In this document: positions 9,329 through 24,150 of the stretch, one piece after another
Layout of the letters: each line of letters starts with the position of its first letter
How positions within the stretch are numbered: the stretch's first letter is position 1
Assembly: GCF_014203235.1 (NCBI RefSeq)
Contig: NZ_JACHIN010000004.1
Span: 1 to 64,000, forward strand
Length of the DNA: 64,000 nucleotides
DNA from: Nonomuraea endophytica
Lineage (GTDB): Bacteria; Actinomycetota; Actinomycetes; Streptosporangiales; Streptosporangiaceae
Direction: 5' to 3'
The notes under the pieces: generated by a model
The model's database searches: none
Told to the model about the DNA's origin: nothing
What the model saw: only the letters and a program-made list of their open reading frames with translations
Position numbers and translations under genes: made by a program

Positions 9329-10725
9329 GCGGCCTGGGCGTCGACCGCCTCGCGCAGTGCGACGAGCTGGTCGCGGACCCGGTCGGGCGCGGTGCCGCCG
9401 GGCGCCTTGCGGGCGGCGAGGGCGCCGGGCACGTTGAGGACGTCGCGCACGTCGGGGGTCAGGTGCGGCGAGACCTTGAGCAGGTCCTCGTCGCTGACGT
9501 CACCGAGCTCGACGTCGTTGACCTGGCAGTAGACGACCAGGTGGCCGACGGCCTCGTGCGCCTCGCGGAAGGCCACGCCCTTGCGGACCAGCAGCTCGGC
9601 CAGGTCGGTGGCCAGGGCGAAGCCGTCGGAGGCGGTGGCCTGCAGCCGGGCGGTGTTGACCCGCATGGTGGCCACGAGCCCGGCCATCGCGGGCAGCACG
9701 AGCAGGAGCGTGTCGACGGAGTCGAAGACCGGCTCCTTGTCCTCCTGCAGGTCGCGGTTGTAGGTGAGCGGCAGGCCCTTCAGCACGGTCAGCAGGGACA
9801 TGAGGTTGCCGATCAGGCGGCCGGACTTGCCGCGGGCCAGCTCAGCCACGTCGGGGTTCTTCTTCTGCGGCATGATCGAGGAGCCGGTGGAGTAGGCGTC
9901 GTCCATCTCGATCCAGCGGAACTCCTGCGAGGCCCACAGGACGATCTCCTCGCCCAGCCGCGACAGGTGCATGCCGATCATGGCCGCGTCGAAGAGGAAC
10001 TCGGCGGCGAAGTCGCGCTCGGCGACGGCGTCCATCGAGTTGGGCGCGGCGGAGGAGAACCCCAGCTCGTCGGCGACCGCCTCGGGGTCGAGCGGCAGCG
10101 AGGAGCCGGCCAGGGCTCCGGCGCCGAGCGGGGAGACGGCGGCGCGCTTGTCCCAGTCGGTGATGCGGTCGATGTCGCGGGCGAAGGCGTGCACGTGGGC
10201 GAGCAGCTGGTGGCCGAAGGAGACCGGCTGGGCGTGCTGCAGGTGCGTCATGCCCGGGGCGGCGGTCTCGGCGTGCTGCTCGGCCTGCGCCATGAGCGCC
10301 GTCTCCAGCTCGACCAGCCTGAAGACGATCGTGCGGGCGTGGTCGCGCAGGTAGAGCCGCAGGTCGGTGGCGATCTGGTCGTTGCGCGAGCGTCCGGCGC
10401 GCAGCTTGCCGCCGAGGGCGCCGAGCCGTTCCAGGAGGCCGCGCTCCAGGGCCGTGTGCACGTCCTCGTCGGCGACGGTCGGCCGGAACTCGCCCGACTT
10501 GCAGGCGCGCTCCAGGTCGTCGATCGCGCCGATCATGCGCTCGAGCTCGTCCTTCGTGAGCAGCCCCGCCTTGTGCAGGACCCGCGCGTGCGCCCTGGAC
10601 GCGGCCAGGTCGTACGGCACGAGCCGCCAGTCGAAGTGCACGCTCACCGACAGCCGGGTCAGCGCGTCGGCCGGACCACCTTCGAAGCGTCCGCCCCACA
10701 GCCTCATCGGCTTACCATCACTCAC
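9310..10725 (-). CDS. argH: Argininosuccinate lyase
   Basis: The last enzyme of arginine synthesis splits argininosuccinate into arginine and fumarate. The 471-residue protein has [11 protein letters not shown] at the N-terminus, the [14 protein letters not shown] helix and the fumarase/aspartase-superfamily signature [12 protein letters not shown] with the catalytic serine. I chose the GTG at 10725 ([10 protein letters not shown]) because GAGGAG lies 6 nt upstream; an ATG at 10767 in frame would add 14 residues without support. It follows argG by 50 nt and overlaps the mpg start. Confidence 0.95.
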   Translation of the reverse strand: MSDGKPMRLWGGRFEGGPADALTRLSVSVHFDWRLVPYDLAASRAHARVLHKAGLLTKDELERMIGAIDDLERACKSGEFRPTVADEDVHTALERGLLERLGALGGKLRAGRSRNDQIATDLRLYLRDHARTIVFRLVELETALMAQAEQHAETAAPGMTHLQHAQPVSFGHQLLAHVHAFARDIDRITDWDKRAAVSPLGAGALAGSSLPLDPEAVADELGFSSAAPNSMDAVAERDFAAEFLFDAAMIGMHLSRLGEEIVLWASQEFRWIEMDDAYSTGSSIMPQKKNPDVAELARGKSGRLIGNLMSLLTVLKGLPLTYNRDLQEDKEPVFDSVDTLLLVLPAMAGLVATMRVNTARLQATASDGFALATDLAELLVRKGVAFREAHEAVGHLVVYCQVNDVELGDVSDEDLLKVSPHLTPDVRDVLNVPGALAARKAPGGTAPDRVRDQLVALREAVDAQAAWAAGS

Positions 10726-10775
10726 CGTCAGCTCCTCAATCTCCACAGCGAAGTCCTCCGCGACCATAGTGCACC

Positions 10776-11975
10776 TCAGGCCCGCTTCGCGTCCCGGGCG
10801 GCCGCGATCTTCGCGGGCAGCGAGAACAGCTGGACGAACCCCTTGGCCAGGGACTGGTCGAAGGTGTCGCCGGTGTCGTAGGTGGCCAGCGAGAAGTCGT
10901 ACAGCGACTCCTCGGAACGCCGGCCGGTGACCGTGGCCTTGCCGGCGTGCAGCGTCATCCGGATGTCGCCGGAGACGTACTTCTGGGCGTCGTCGATGAG
11001 CGACTCCAGGGCGTCCTTGAGCGGCGAGAACCACAGGCCGTCGTAGACGAGTTCGCTCCAGCGCTGGTCCACGCCCCGCTTGAAGCGCGCCAGGTCCCGC
11101 TCGACGGTGACGTTCTCCAGCTCCATGTGCGCGGCGATGAGCGCGAGGGCGCCGGGCGCCTCGTAGACCTCGCGCGACTTGATGCCGACGAGCCGGTCCT
11201 CGACCATGTCGATGCGGCCCACGCCCTGCGCGCCGGCGCGGGCGTTCATCTCCGCGACGATCTGGTACGGCGTCAGCGCCCGCCCGTCGAGCTTGACCGG
11301 CACGCCCGCCTCGAACGTGATGACGACCTCGTCGGCCGCGCGCGGCTGGGCCGGGTCGGCGGTGTAGGCGTAGACGTCCTCGGTGGGGCCGTTCCAGATG
11401 TCCTCCAGGAAGCCGGTCTCGACGGCGCGGCCCCACAGGTTCTGGTCGATGGAGAACGGGTTCTTCTTGCTGGTCTCGATCGGCAGGTTCTTCGACTCGG
11501 CGTACTCGATGGCCTTGTCGCGGGTCCAGGCGAAGTCGCGGGCGGGCGCGACGACGCGCAGGTCCGGGGCGAGGGCGGCGAGGCCGGCTTCGAAGCGGAC
11601 CTGGTCGTTGCCCTTGCCGGTGCAGCCGTGGGAGACGATCGTGCCGTTGTAGCGCTGGGCGGCGCTCACCAGGTGCTTGACGATGAGCGGGCGCGAGAGC
11701 GCGGAGACCAGCGGGTAGCGGTCCATGTAGAGCGCGTTGGCGCGCAGCGCGGGCAGGCAGAAGTCGGCGGCGAACTCCTCCTTGGCGTCGACCACGACGG
11801 ACTCGGCCGCGCCGCAGTCGATGGCCCGCTTCTGGATGACGTCCATGTCCTCGCCGCCCTGGCCGAGGTCGACCGCGACGGCGATCACCTCGGCGTTCAT
11901 CTTCTCGGCGAGGTACGGGATGGCGACGGAGGTGTCGAGGCCGCCGGAATAGGCGAGAACTACTCTCTCGGTCAT
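10776..11975 (-). CDS. argG: Argininosuccinate synthase
   Basis: The product joins citrulline and aspartate using ATP. At 399 residues it has the PP-loop [10 protein letters not shown] at the N-terminus (about 7-16), [15 protein letters not shown] in the middle and [17 protein letters not shown], all standard for bacterial ArgG. The ATG is preceded by GGAGA at good spacing. It sits 57 nt after argR and 50 nt before argH on the same strand and probably belongs to the same transcript, although a promoter in the 57-nt gap cannot be ruled out. Confidence 0.96.
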   Translation of the reverse strand: MTERVVLAYSGGLDTSVAIPYLAEKMNAEVIAVAVDLGQGGEDMDVIQKRAIDCGAAESVVVDAKEEFAADFCLPALRANALYMDRYPLVSALSRPLIVKHLVSAAQRYNGTIVSHGCTGKGNDQVRFEAGLAALAPDLRVVAPARDFAWTRDKAIEYAESKNLPIETSKKNPFSIDQNLWGRAVETGFLEDIWNGPTEDVYAYTADPAQPRAADEVVITFEAGVPVKLDGRALTPYQIVAEMNARAGAQGVGRIDMVEDRLVGIKSREVYEAPGALALIAAHMELENVTVERDLARFKRGVDQRWSELVYDGLWFSPLKDALESLIDDAQKYVSGDIRMTLHAGKATVTGRRSEESLYDFSLATYDTGDTFDQSLAKGFVQLFSLPAKIAAARDAKRA

Positions 11976-12032
11976 GGTGTTTTCTCCGATTCGGTGACTG
12001 ATGGTGGCGCGAAGAGCCCGCGGTCAAGCGGG

Positions 12033-12539
12033 CTAGCTTCGTCGGTCGGCCACCTTCAGCAGCGACTGCGCGACCCCGCTGCCGCCCTGCGGGTCGCGGG
12101 CGATGACGAGGACGGTGTCGTCCCCGGCCACGCAGCCGAGGATCGACTCCCAGTCGGCGTGGTCGATGGCCGAGGCGAGGAACTGGGCAGCGCCGGGCGG
12201 CGTCTTCACGATGACCAGGTTGGCGCTGGCCTCGGCGGAGACCAGGAGCTCCTCGGCGATGCGGTGGAGCCTGGCGGCCGGGGTCTCGCCGGTGCCGAGC
12301 CTGGCCAGCGGGATGCGGCCGCCGCCCTCGCCGGGCAGCGCGTAGACCAGCGAGCCGTCCTCGGCACGCAACTTGAGCGCTCCTAGTTCGTCGAGGTCGC
12401 GTGAGAGCGTCGCCTGGGTGACCTCGACGCCGCTCTCGGCCAGCAGCTTGGCCAGCTCGGGCTGCGAGCGGACCGCCTGCCGCTGGAGCAGCTCGGTGAT
12501 CTTCGCCTGGCGGGCGACCTTGGTCATCGGGATGGTCAT
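12033..12539 (-). CDS. argR: Arginine repressor ArgR
   Basis: This 168-residue regulator of the arginine cluster has an N-terminal winged helix (KITELLQRQAVRSQPELAKLL, then TQATLSRDLDELGALK, about 12-60) and a C-terminal oligomerisation/arginine-binding domain (LVIVKTPPGAAQFLASAID, then ILGCVAGDDTVLVIARD). It lies inside the operon it should control, 1 nt after the argF stop codon. The likely targets are the palindromes at the argC start. The last 15 residues extend slightly past the usual end of the family. Confidence 0.95.
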   Translation of the reverse strand: MTIPMTKVARQAKITELLQRQAVRSQPELAKLLAESGVEVTQATLSRDLDELGALKLRAEDGSLVYALPGEGGGRIPLARLGTGETPAARLHRIAEELLVSAEASANLVIVKTPPGAAQFLASAIDHADWESILGCVAGDDTVLVIARDPQGGSGVAQSLLKVADRRS

Positions 12540-12540
12540 G

Positions 12541-17693
<5,153 letters not shown>

Positions 17694-17730
17694 TCATGTT
17701 CTTGCTTAGAAAGATGATGCACAACAGAGG

Positions 17731-17744
17731 ATGAACATGCAAGT
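17731..17744. promoter_or_regulatory. Second putative ArgR half-operator
   Basis: ATGAACATGCAAGT (minus strand ACTTGCATGTTCAT) repeats the core TTGCATGTTCAT of the operator about 58 bp away. A third, weaker TGCATCAT lies between them (about 17716-17723). Spaced boxes fit hexameric ArgR binding. Confidence 0.5.
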
Positions 17745-17832
17745 GAGACCGCCCCTCCGGTCCGCATGGTGAGATCGGACAAATCACCCATTTGATGCAT
17801 AACCACTCACAGAACAAGGCTCTAGCGTCACG

Positions 17833-17848
17833 TACCTACTGGTCGGTA
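17833..17848. promoter_or_regulatory. Possible TetR-type operator before the acyl-CoA ligase
   Basis: TACCTACTGGTCGGTA is an imperfect 16-bp palindrome (6 of 8 positions pair) 44 bp before the ligase start. Related ACCNACNNGTNGGT-like sites occur at actinobacterial fatty-acid genes controlled by TetR regulators. No TetR gene is adjacent, so the regulator would be elsewhere. Confidence 0.35.
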
Positions 17849-17891
17849 CTGTGATTTATCCGGATCGCCGAGCCACGCGGGAGTTCTGCGC

Positions 17892-19553
17892 ATGACCATC
17901 AGCCACGCCCAGGTCCAGGCCCAGCTCACCGGCCCCGGCCAGCTCTTCGAGACCGAGGAGATCGGCGACACGGGCGTCCGTACGTGGAAGCACGCGCCCG
18001 GCCAATTCAGGGCGCTGCTGGAGATGAGCCGCTTCCACGGGGAGAAGGTGTTCCTCGTCTACGAGGACGAGCACATCACCTTCGAGGAGCACTTCCGCCG
18101 CGCGGCCACGCTCGCCAACCGGCTCGTCACGGACTACGGCGTGGCCAAGGGCGACCGGGTGGCCATCGCCATGCGCAACTACCCGGAATGGGTGGTCTCC
18201 TTCTCCGCGGCGCTGGCCGCCGGGGCGATAGCCGTACCGCTGAACGCGTGGTGGACCGAGCAGGAGCTCGCCTACGGCGTGCAGGACTCCGGCGCGAAGG
18301 TGCTCATCGCCGACGGCGAGCGCGCGGCGCGGCTGGCGGGCACCGGCGTCCCGCTGATCGTCACCCGCGGCCAGGCTCCCGCGGGCGCGCGCTCCTTCGA
18401 GGAGGTCATGGGCGAGGTCGCCGCCGACGTCACGCTGCCCGCCGTCGAGCTGGCCCCCGAGGACCCGGCCACGATCTTCTACACCTCCGGCACGACCGGC
18501 AAGCCCAAGGGCGCGCTCGGCAGCCACCGCAACCTCGGCCAGTCCCCGATGACCGTCGCCTACGGGCTGCTGCGCGCGGTCGCGCTGGCCGGGAAGGACA
18601 TCGGCGCCGCGGCGGGCGTGCGCAGGGTGACGCTGCTGACGGTGCCGCTGTTCCACGTGACGGGGTGCTTCTCCGCGCTGACCACGACCATGTTCACCGG
18701 CGGCGGCCTGGTGCTCATGTACAAGTGGGACGCCGGGCAGGCCCTGGAGCTCATCGAGCGCGAGAAGGTCACCGCGATGATCGGCGTGCCGACCAACGCT
18801 TGGCAGCTCATGTCCCATGCCGACTTCGGCAAGCGCGACCTGTCCTCGCTGACCACGCTCGGCTACGGCGGCGCCCCCGCCCCGCCCAAGCTGCTGGAGC
18901 GCATCAACGAGAACATGCCCGAGCGCTCGGCCTCCAACGGCTACGGCATGACCGAGACCACCGCGCTGGCCGTCGGCAACGGCGGCCCCGACTACCAGGC
19001 CAAGCCCGACAGCATCGGCCTGCCCTCCGCGGTCGTGGACGTCAGGGTCGTCGACCCGATGGGCGAGGTGCTGGCCGCCGGCGAGGTCGGCGAGCTGTGC
19101 GTACGCGGCCCCAACGTCATCATGGGCTACTGGAACAAGCCGCAGGCCACCGCCGAGACCTTCGTCGGCGGCTGGCTCCACACCGGCGACCTGGCCAGGA
19201 TCGACGAGGAGGGTTTCGTCTACATCGTCGACCGGGCCAAGGACATGGTCATCAGGGGCGGGGAGAACGTCTACTGCGCCGAGGTCGAGGCCGCATTGTT
19301 CGAGCACCCGGCGGTGGACGACGCGGCGGTCATCGGCGTGCCCCACGACGAGCTGGGCGAGGAGGTCGGCGCCGTGCTGCGGCTCAAGCCGGGCACCGCT
19401 ACTACCGCCGAGGAGGTCCGCTCGTTCCTGGCCGAGCGCATCGCCAAGTTCAAGATCCCGGCCCACTTCTGGTTCCGCGACGACGAGCTGCCCCGCAACC
19501 CCGGCGGCAAGATCCTCAAGACCCACCTGCGGCGTGAGGTCCTAGGCGGGTAG
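17892..19553 (+). CDS. Acyl-CoA synthetase (AMP-forming)
   Basis: An ANL-superfamily enzyme of 553 residues that activates a carboxylic acid to acyl-AMP and then acyl-CoA. The P-loop is YTSGTTGKPKG (about 197-207), followed by GYGMTETTA, the hinge region GGWLHTGDLARIDEEGF and a catalytic lysine in RNPGGKILK. The sequence pattern fits medium/long-chain fatty acid ligases; the chain length cannot be read. It is transcribed away from argC from a 228-bp divergent gap that contains a possible TetR-type operator. Its stop overlaps the convergent winged-helix gene by 12 nt. Confidence 0.88.
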   Translation: MTISHAQVQAQLTGPGQLFETEEIGDTGVRTWKHAPGQFRALLEMSRFHGEKVFLVYEDEHITFEEHFRRAATLANRLVTDYGVAKGDRVAIAMRNYPEWVVSFSAALAAGAIAVPLNAWWTEQELAYGVQDSGAKVLIADGERAARLAGTGVPLIVTRGQAPAGARSFEEVMGEVAADVTLPAVELAPEDPATIFYTSGTTGKPKGALGSHRNLGQSPMTVAYGLLRAVALAGKDIGAAAGVRRVTLLTVPLFHVTGCFSALTTTMFTGGGLVLMYKWDAGQALELIEREKVTAMIGVPTNAWQLMSHADFGKRDLSSLTTLGYGGAPAPPKLLERINENMPERSASNGYGMTETTALAVGNGGPDYQAKPDSIGLPSAVVDVRVVDPMGEVLAAGEVGELCVRGPNVIMGYWNKPQATAETFVGGWLHTGDLARIDEEGFVYIVDRAKDMVIRGGENVYCAEVEAALFEHPAVDDAAVIGVPHDELGEEVGAVLRLKPGTATTAEEVRSFLAERIAKFKIPAHFWFRDDELPRNPGGKILKTHLRREVLGG

Positions 19554-20651
19554 CAGGCGGACCTCCGCCTGCGGGAGCTTGGCCCACCAGTGGGTGTAGC
19601 GGCGGTAGACGGCGGGGTCGCGGGCGGCCAGGAACTTCACCAGGGCCCGGGCCTCGGCCGCCAGCCCCGCCCAGTCCCGGTCGGACAGCGGCCGGAAGGC
19701 GCTCGCCTCGATGCCGCCGTCGGCCGGCCGCCAGACTCCGGCGACCTGCCCGTCGACCAGCAGGCTGGGCAGGACGTCGCCGTTCTGGCGGGTGACCAGG
19801 CGGCGGAAGTCCGGCGGGATCACCCGGCTGCGGTCGGAGTAGGCCAGCAGGACGCTGTCCCACATGGGCAGCAGCCTCGGCGGCGCCGGGGTGTCCTCCT
19901 CGGGGATCTGCCCGCCCGGCACGTCGTAGAGCACGGTGCCGTCGGGTCCTTCGAGCTGGTCGAAGCCGGTCACCGCCTGGCGCAGCACCGGCCTGGTCAG
20001 CAGGCTGAACTGGGCGATGTCGGCCACCGACGCCGGTCCGAAGGCCTCCAGGTAGCGGTGGACGAGGTGGTGTACCGACTCCTGCCGCTCGTCCGGGCCC
20101 ATCCTCGGCAGGCGGGTCACGGTGAAGGCGCCCCGCGCGCCGAACGACCACGGGCCGCCGGTCGGGACGTGGTGCAGCGGCGCGAACGTGCGCAGCGCCC
20201 ACCACATGCGCGGCTGATGCGCGCCCAGCCGCTCGCGGATCAGCTCCTCGATCTCCGCCTTGGTCCGCGGCCCGGCCGCGAACTCCAGCAGGTGGGGCAG
20301 CAGCGCGTCGGCGTCGGCGACGCTCAGCCCGGCCCCGGTGAAGCGCCGGTCACCCAGGCGCGCCCCGCGCAGGCTCGGCACCATCGCGTTGTGGAAGGCC
20401 GGGTAGTCGCCGGCGTGGACGGCGTGCAGGGTGATGCGCATCAGCGTGGACTTGACCACCTCGTGGGCGGCGAAGGCGGCGTCGAGGTCGGCCGGGTCGA
20501 ACCCGTCCAGCCTGTTCCACAGGGCCAGGTACGGCGAGGCCGCCTCCTGGGCCTGCAACGCGGCGATCCGGCGCACGCCCTCGGCCACGGGCAGGCGTTC
20601 GCGCCGCAGGAGCAGTTGCCGGGCCAGCGTCGCCCGGTTCAGCCGTCTCAT
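19542..20651 (-). CDS. Winged-helix DNA-binding domain protein (YcaQ/AlkX-like)
   Basis: The 369-residue product starts [20 protein letters not shown] and contains RIAALQAQEAASPYLALWNRL, SVADIAQFSLL and LVDGQVAGVW. I recognise this pattern from the actinobacterial winged-helix DNA-binding domain family (HTH_42) related to YcaQ/AlkX glycosylases. Enzymatic activity on DNA is known for some members and is only inferred here. The start at 20651 is chosen by fit to relatives; a GTG four codons upstream is equally possible. It is 31 nt from the next gene on the same strand and may be co-transcribed with it. Confidence 0.7.
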   Translation of the reverse strand: MRRLNRATLARQLLLRRERLPVAEGVRRIAALQAQEAASPYLALWNRLDGFDPADLDAAFAAHEVVKSTLMRITLHAVHAGDYPAFHNAMVPSLRGARLGDRRFTGAGLSVADADALLPHLLEFAAGPRTKAEIEELIRERLGAHQPRMWWALRTFAPLHHVPTGGPWSFGARGAFTVTRLPRMGPDERQESVHHLVHRYLEAFGPASVADIAQFSLLTRPVLRQAVTGFDQLEGPDGTVLYDVPGGQIPEEDTPAPPRLLPMWDSVLLAYSDRSRVIPPDFRRLVTRQNGDVLPSLLVDGQVAGVWRPADGGIEASAFRPLSDRDWAGLAAEARALVKFLAARDPAVYRRYTHWWAKLPQAEVRLLPA

Positions 20652-20682
20652 CGTCAGCCGCACGCCCCGCAGCCTACGACGC

Positions 20683-21777
20683 TCAGCCGCCGGCGTGCTC
20701 GGCGACCGCGCGGGTGGGCGGCACGACCGTGGGCAGGCGCGGCCCGTCGAAGTATCCGGGTTTGTGGGTACGCAGCAGCGCCTGCCCGCTGCGCTCCCAC
20801 AGGAAGCCGGGTCGTCCCAGCAGCCCGGCGAACAGCTCTCCGGCCTTGGCATGGTCGCGCTCGGCCAGGCGGACGATCGGCACCGGTGAGACCGCGTCGC
20901 CCTTGAGATAGGAGGTCACCAGGTCGCGGCCCTCACGCCGGACGACCAGTCCGGGCCGGTCGAAGATCTCGGCCAGCCGGGCGAACTCCGCGTAGTAGCT
21001 CAGCCCGTCGGTCTCGTCGAAGATCAGGGCGACGCTCCCGGCCCGCGCGACGTGCTCGGGGATCTCGGCCTCCACCTGCCCGCCGAGGCGTTCGGCCTGG
21101 TAGCCGAGATAGCCCCGGATCTTCTCCGCCACCTCCGCCCCCGCCACCACGACCTGGTCGGAGCCGAAGTAGGAGATGAAGCAGCGCCGCTGCTCGGCCT
21201 GGGTGCGCCGGGCCGCGGCCAGGAGCTCCGGATTGCGGTAGGCGGCGGCCGGATTCTCCAGCGTCACGTGCGCGGCCGCCACGATCAGCCTCTCGCGCGC
21301 CTGCGCGGTGTGGACCGACGGGGTGGCGCTGATCAGCCAGTCGCGGCCGAGCGGGATGAGCCTGCCGACCACGAACATGCCCTCGGCCAGCGGCGCGAAC
21401 GCCTCCTCACCCAGGTTGGACAGCGTCCGGTAGGTCAGCTCGTCCACATGGTTGAACAGGACGAGCGCCGGGCCGTCGAACCCGGTCACCTCGAAGACGC
21501 CCTCGACCACGTCCTTCCAGCTGAGCAGCAGCTCCCGGTCGGCCGGGTCGAGGTCGGGGTGCTCGTCCACGAACCGGTCCACGACCGTGCCACCGCCACC
21601 GAGCCGGTGCTGGTGCACGAAGTAGTCGACCGGCAGGAAGGCGTTGGCCTCGTCCTGCGGCTGCCCGCCGGCGTAGAAGCGGTCGAGCACGGCGGTCAGC
21701 TCGCGCTGGAACCTGCCGGACGTCGCGTAGTGCACCAGCTCGGGCTTGAGCTCCCGCGCGCGGGCCAGCAGATCCAT
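20683..21777 (-). CDS. Conserved-looking protein of unknown function
   Basis: I do not recognise this 364-residue soluble protein. It has no signal peptide, membrane segment or known catalytic motif. An acidic N-terminal half (FLPVDYFVHQHRLGGGG, then DEHPDLDPADRELLLSWKDV) is followed by an alternating alpha/beta half (RRCFISYFGSDQVVV, GSVALIFDETDGLSYYAEF) and a basic, proline-rich tail. The ATG has a good GAGGAG site. The layout would fit a cytosolic protein co-expressed with the winged-helix gene. Function unknown. Confidence 0.6.
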   Translation of the reverse strand: MDLLARARELKPELVHYATSGRFQRELTAVLDRFYAGGQPQDEANAFLPVDYFVHQHRLGGGGTVVDRFVDEHPDLDPADRELLLSWKDVVEGVFEVTGFDGPALVLFNHVDELTYRTLSNLGEEAFAPLAEGMFVVGRLIPLGRDWLISATPSVHTAQARERLIVAAAHVTLENPAAAYRNPELLAAARRTQAEQRRCFISYFGSDQVVVAGAEVAEKIRGYLGYQAERLGGQVEAEIPEHVARAGSVALIFDETDGLSYYAEFARLAEIFDRPGLVVRREGRDLVTSYLKGDAVSPVPIVRLAERDHAKAGELFAGLLGRPGFLWERSGQALLRTHKPGYFDGPRLPTVVPPTRAVAEHAGG

Positions 21778-21979
21778 CGACTCACTCCTCGTGTTCGCGT
21801 GATTGCAAAGAGACAGTAACGAGGAGTACGGCGCCGCGGGCCGCTTTCCCGATTTCTCCAGAGAAGTCTCCGCAGCTCAAGGGGTGCATAGCCACGTCCA
21901 TTACCTGGCGCGTAATCGCACCGGCTATGCCCTCGATGACACGGTTCCTGTGTCGGAAACAACCGCTAGGAGAGCCGAG

Positions 21980-22384
21980 ATGACCGCCGTACCCGTCACC
22001 GCCGACCGGACCAAGTTCCTGCGCACCGTGCTCCTCGCCGACGCCGTCGTCACCGGCGCCAACGGCCTGGCCTACCTGGTCGCCGCGCCGCTGCTGAGCG
22101 ATTTCCTGGGGCCCGGCTCGGGGCTGCTGCGGGCCCTCGGCGTCTTCCTGCTCGCGTACGGCGCGGCCGTGGCCGTACTGGGCACCCGGCGCGAGATCAG
22201 CCTGGCCGGCACCAAGGCCGTCGTCGCCGTCAACATCATCTGGACGCTGGTCAGCGTGGCCGCCGTGGCGTTCGGGCCGCTGGAGTTCACCACGATCGGC
22301 GCCGTGTGGGCCATCGCCCAGGCGCTGGTGGTCGGCCTGCTGGCCGAGCTGCAGATCATGGGCCTGCGCAAGGCCCGCCGCTAA
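21980..22384 (+). CDS. Small four-helix membrane protein
   Basis: The 134-residue product has four predicted transmembrane helices (about 14-35, 45-63, 75-97 and 102-125) and short charged ends; I see no enzyme motif. The ATG follows AGGAGAG at good distance. It is 21 nt upstream of the NTF2-like gene, so the two probably form one transcript that ends at the hairpin at 22770. Function unknown. Confidence 0.65.
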   Translation: MTAVPVTADRTKFLRTVLLADAVVTGANGLAYLVAAPLLSDFLGPGSGLLRALGVFLLAYGAAVAVLGTRREISLAGTKAVVAVNIIWTLVSVAAVAFGPLEFTTIGAVWAIAQALVVGLLAELQIMGLRKARR

Positions 22385-22405
22385 CCCTGGAGAGGACGAA
22401 ACATC

Positions 22406-22759
22406 ATGGAAAACCTGGTTGAGCGCTATCTGGCCGCCTGGAACGAGACCGACGCCGACGCCCGCGCCAAGGCCGTCGCCGAGCTGTGGTCCGAGGACGG
22501 CGTCTACACCGACCCGCTGGCCGCCGTCACCGGCCACGAGGCGATCGCCGCGGTGATCGCCGGGGCGCAGGGCATGTTCCCCGGCATGGTCTTCACGCCG
22601 GGCGAGGTGTTCGAGACCCACCACAACGTGGCCCGCTTCACCTGGCACCTCGGCGCGCCCGGGGCCGAGCCGATCGTGGTCGGGTTCGACGTGGCGGAGC
22701 TGGCCGGGGACGGCAGGATCCGGCGCGTCCTGGGCTTCCTCGACAAGGTCCCCGCCTGA
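22406..22759 (+). CDS. NTF2-like (SnoaL-type) protein
   Basis: The 117-residue product fits the NTF2-like cone fold: an N-terminal helix (ENLVERYLAAWNETDADAR), LWSEDGVYTDPLAAVTGHEAI, then beta strands ending in IRRVLGFLDKVPA. Members bind or convert small hydrophobic ligands, but catalytic residues vary and no substrate can be named. It is the second gene of a two-gene unit with a membrane protein and is followed at once by a strong terminator. Confidence 0.75.
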   Translation: MENLVERYLAAWNETDADARAKAVAELWSEDGVYTDPLAAVTGHEAIAAVIAGAQGMFPGMVFTPGEVFETHHNVARFTWHLGAPGAEPIVVGFDVAELAGDGRIRRVLGFLDKVPA

Positions 22760-22769
22760 GCCCCGCGGG

Positions 22770-22802
22770 GAAGGGTCCTCCCGGCCGCCGGGAGGGCCCT
22801 TC
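22770..22802 (+). terminator. Strong hairpin terminator
   Basis: A 15-bp stem (GAAGGGTCCTCCCGG / CCGGGAGGGCCCTTC, one T-G wobble) with loop CCG lies 10 nt after the NTF2-like stop codon. There is no T-tract. It separates this unit from the MFS gene on the same strand. Confidence 0.8.
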
Positions 22803-22863
22803 TCCGCGTCCGGGACAAAAACCGTTTGAGCTCGCGCGCGGGCAGGACGGACAATGTCACCTC

Positions 22864-24150
22864 GTGTTCTCCCTCATCAAACGCATCGCCCCCGACCTGG
22901 GCCCGTTGCGCGACTCGCGTGACTACCGGCTGCTGATGGTCTCCGGGGTGATCACGATGTTCGGCACGTTCGTCACCATGGTGGCGCTGCCGTTCCAGAT
23001 GATGGAGCTGACCGGCGACTACGTCGCCGTGGGACTGATGAGCCTGGCCGAGTTCGTGCCGATGGTGGTGTGCGGGCTGTGGGGCGGGGCCATCGCCGAC
23101 GCGCTCGACCGGCGCAAGATCGTGCTGTTCAGCGAGGTGGGCCTGCTGGTCACCTCGGGCCTGCTGACCGTCAACGCGCTGCTGCCGCGCCCGCAAGTAT
23201 GGGTGCTTTACGTGGTCGGCGCGATCGCGATGGGGCTGACCTGCCTGCAGCGGCCCAGCCTTGAGGCGCTCATCCCGCAGGTCGTCCGGCACGACCAGCT
23301 GCCGGCGGCGGCGGTGCTGGCCAGCCTGCGCTGGAACATCGGCGCCATCGCCGCGCCCGCCCTGGGCGGCCTGCTCGTGGCCACCTACGGCAGCGCCATC
23401 GCCTACGGGCTGGACACGGCCTCGTTCGCGCTGTCGCTGGTGCTGCTGTGGCGGATCCGCGCGGTGCCGCCGCACGAGGAGGCACAACCCGCGTCACTGA
23501 AAACGCTCGCCGAGGGCGTCCGCTACGCCTGGCGCCGCAGCGACCTCATGGGCACCTACCTGGTCGACATCGCGGCGATGGTCTTCGCCATGTCGACGGC
23601 GCTGTTCCCGTTCCTGGCCAAGCAGCTCGGCGCGCCCCAGGCGGTCGGGTTGCTCTACTCGGCCAGCGCCGTGGGCGCCCTGATCGCCTCACTCACCGGC
23701 GGCTGGACGGCCCGCGTGCACCGGCACGGCCTGGGCGTGATCGTGGCCGCCGCGCTGTGGGGCGTGGCCGTGGCGCTGGCCGCGGTGGTGCCGAACCTGT
23801 TCGCGGTCTTCTTCTGCCTCGCGCTGGCAGGCGCCGCCGACATGATCAGCGGCATCTTCCGCTCGACCATGTGGAACCAGACCATCCCGAACGAGCTGCG
23901 CGGCCGCCTGGCCGGCATAGAGCTGCTGTCGTACGCCAGCGGCCCCATGCTGGGCAACGCCCGCGCCGGGGCGATGGCCGCCTTGGGCGGTGCCCGCTTC
24001 GCGCTGGGCGTGGGCGGCCTGCTGTGCGTGGGCGCGGTGGTGGCGCTGGCCGGGGCGTTGCCGAAGTTCCGCCGCTACGACGCGCGCACCGACGAACACG
24101 CCGTAGCCGAGAAGGCCCGCCGCGAACTGGCCGCGTCCCAGCCCGGTTAG
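22864..24150 (+). CDS. MFS exporter (EntS/MFS_3-like)
   Basis: A 428-residue inner-membrane transporter with about 12 hydrophobic helices. LWGGAIADALDRRKIV is the loop 2-3 signature (G-x3-D-x2-DRRK), and SLRWNIGAIAAPALGG, FRSTMWNQTIPNELRGRLAG resemble the enterobactin-exporter group. Substrate unknown. The start is taken as the GTG at 22864, giving MFSLIKRIAPDLGPLRDSRDYR, a usual beginning for this family; the ribosome binding site is weak. Its stop overlaps the small convergent gene by 4 nt. Confidence 0.8.
   Translation: MFSLIKRIAPDLGPLRDSRDYRLLMVSGVITMFGTFVTMVALPFQMMELTGDYVAVGLMSLAEFVPMVVCGLWGGAIADALDRRKIVLFSEVGLLVTSGLLTVNALLPRPQVWVLYVVGAIAMGLTCLQRPSLEALIPQVVRHDQLPAAAVLASLRWNIGAIAAPALGGLLVATYGSAIAYGLDTASFALSLVLLWRIRAVPPHEEAQPASLKTLAEGVRYAWRRSDLMGTYLVDIAAMVFAMSTALFPFLAKQLGAPQAVGLLYSASAVGALIASLTGGWTARVHRHGLGVIVAAALWGVAVALAAVVPNLFAVFFCLALAGAADMISGIFRSTMWNQTIPNELRGRLAGIELLSYASGPMLGNARAGAMAALGGARFALGVGGLLCVGAVVALAGALPKFRRYDARTDEHAVAEKARRELAASQPG

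Noticed and set aside
9310..12027. A 905-codon frame running through argG into argH on the minus strand
   Set aside because: The first part is a shifted reading of argG. Only the last part is a protein, argH, with its own GAGGAG and GTG at 10725.
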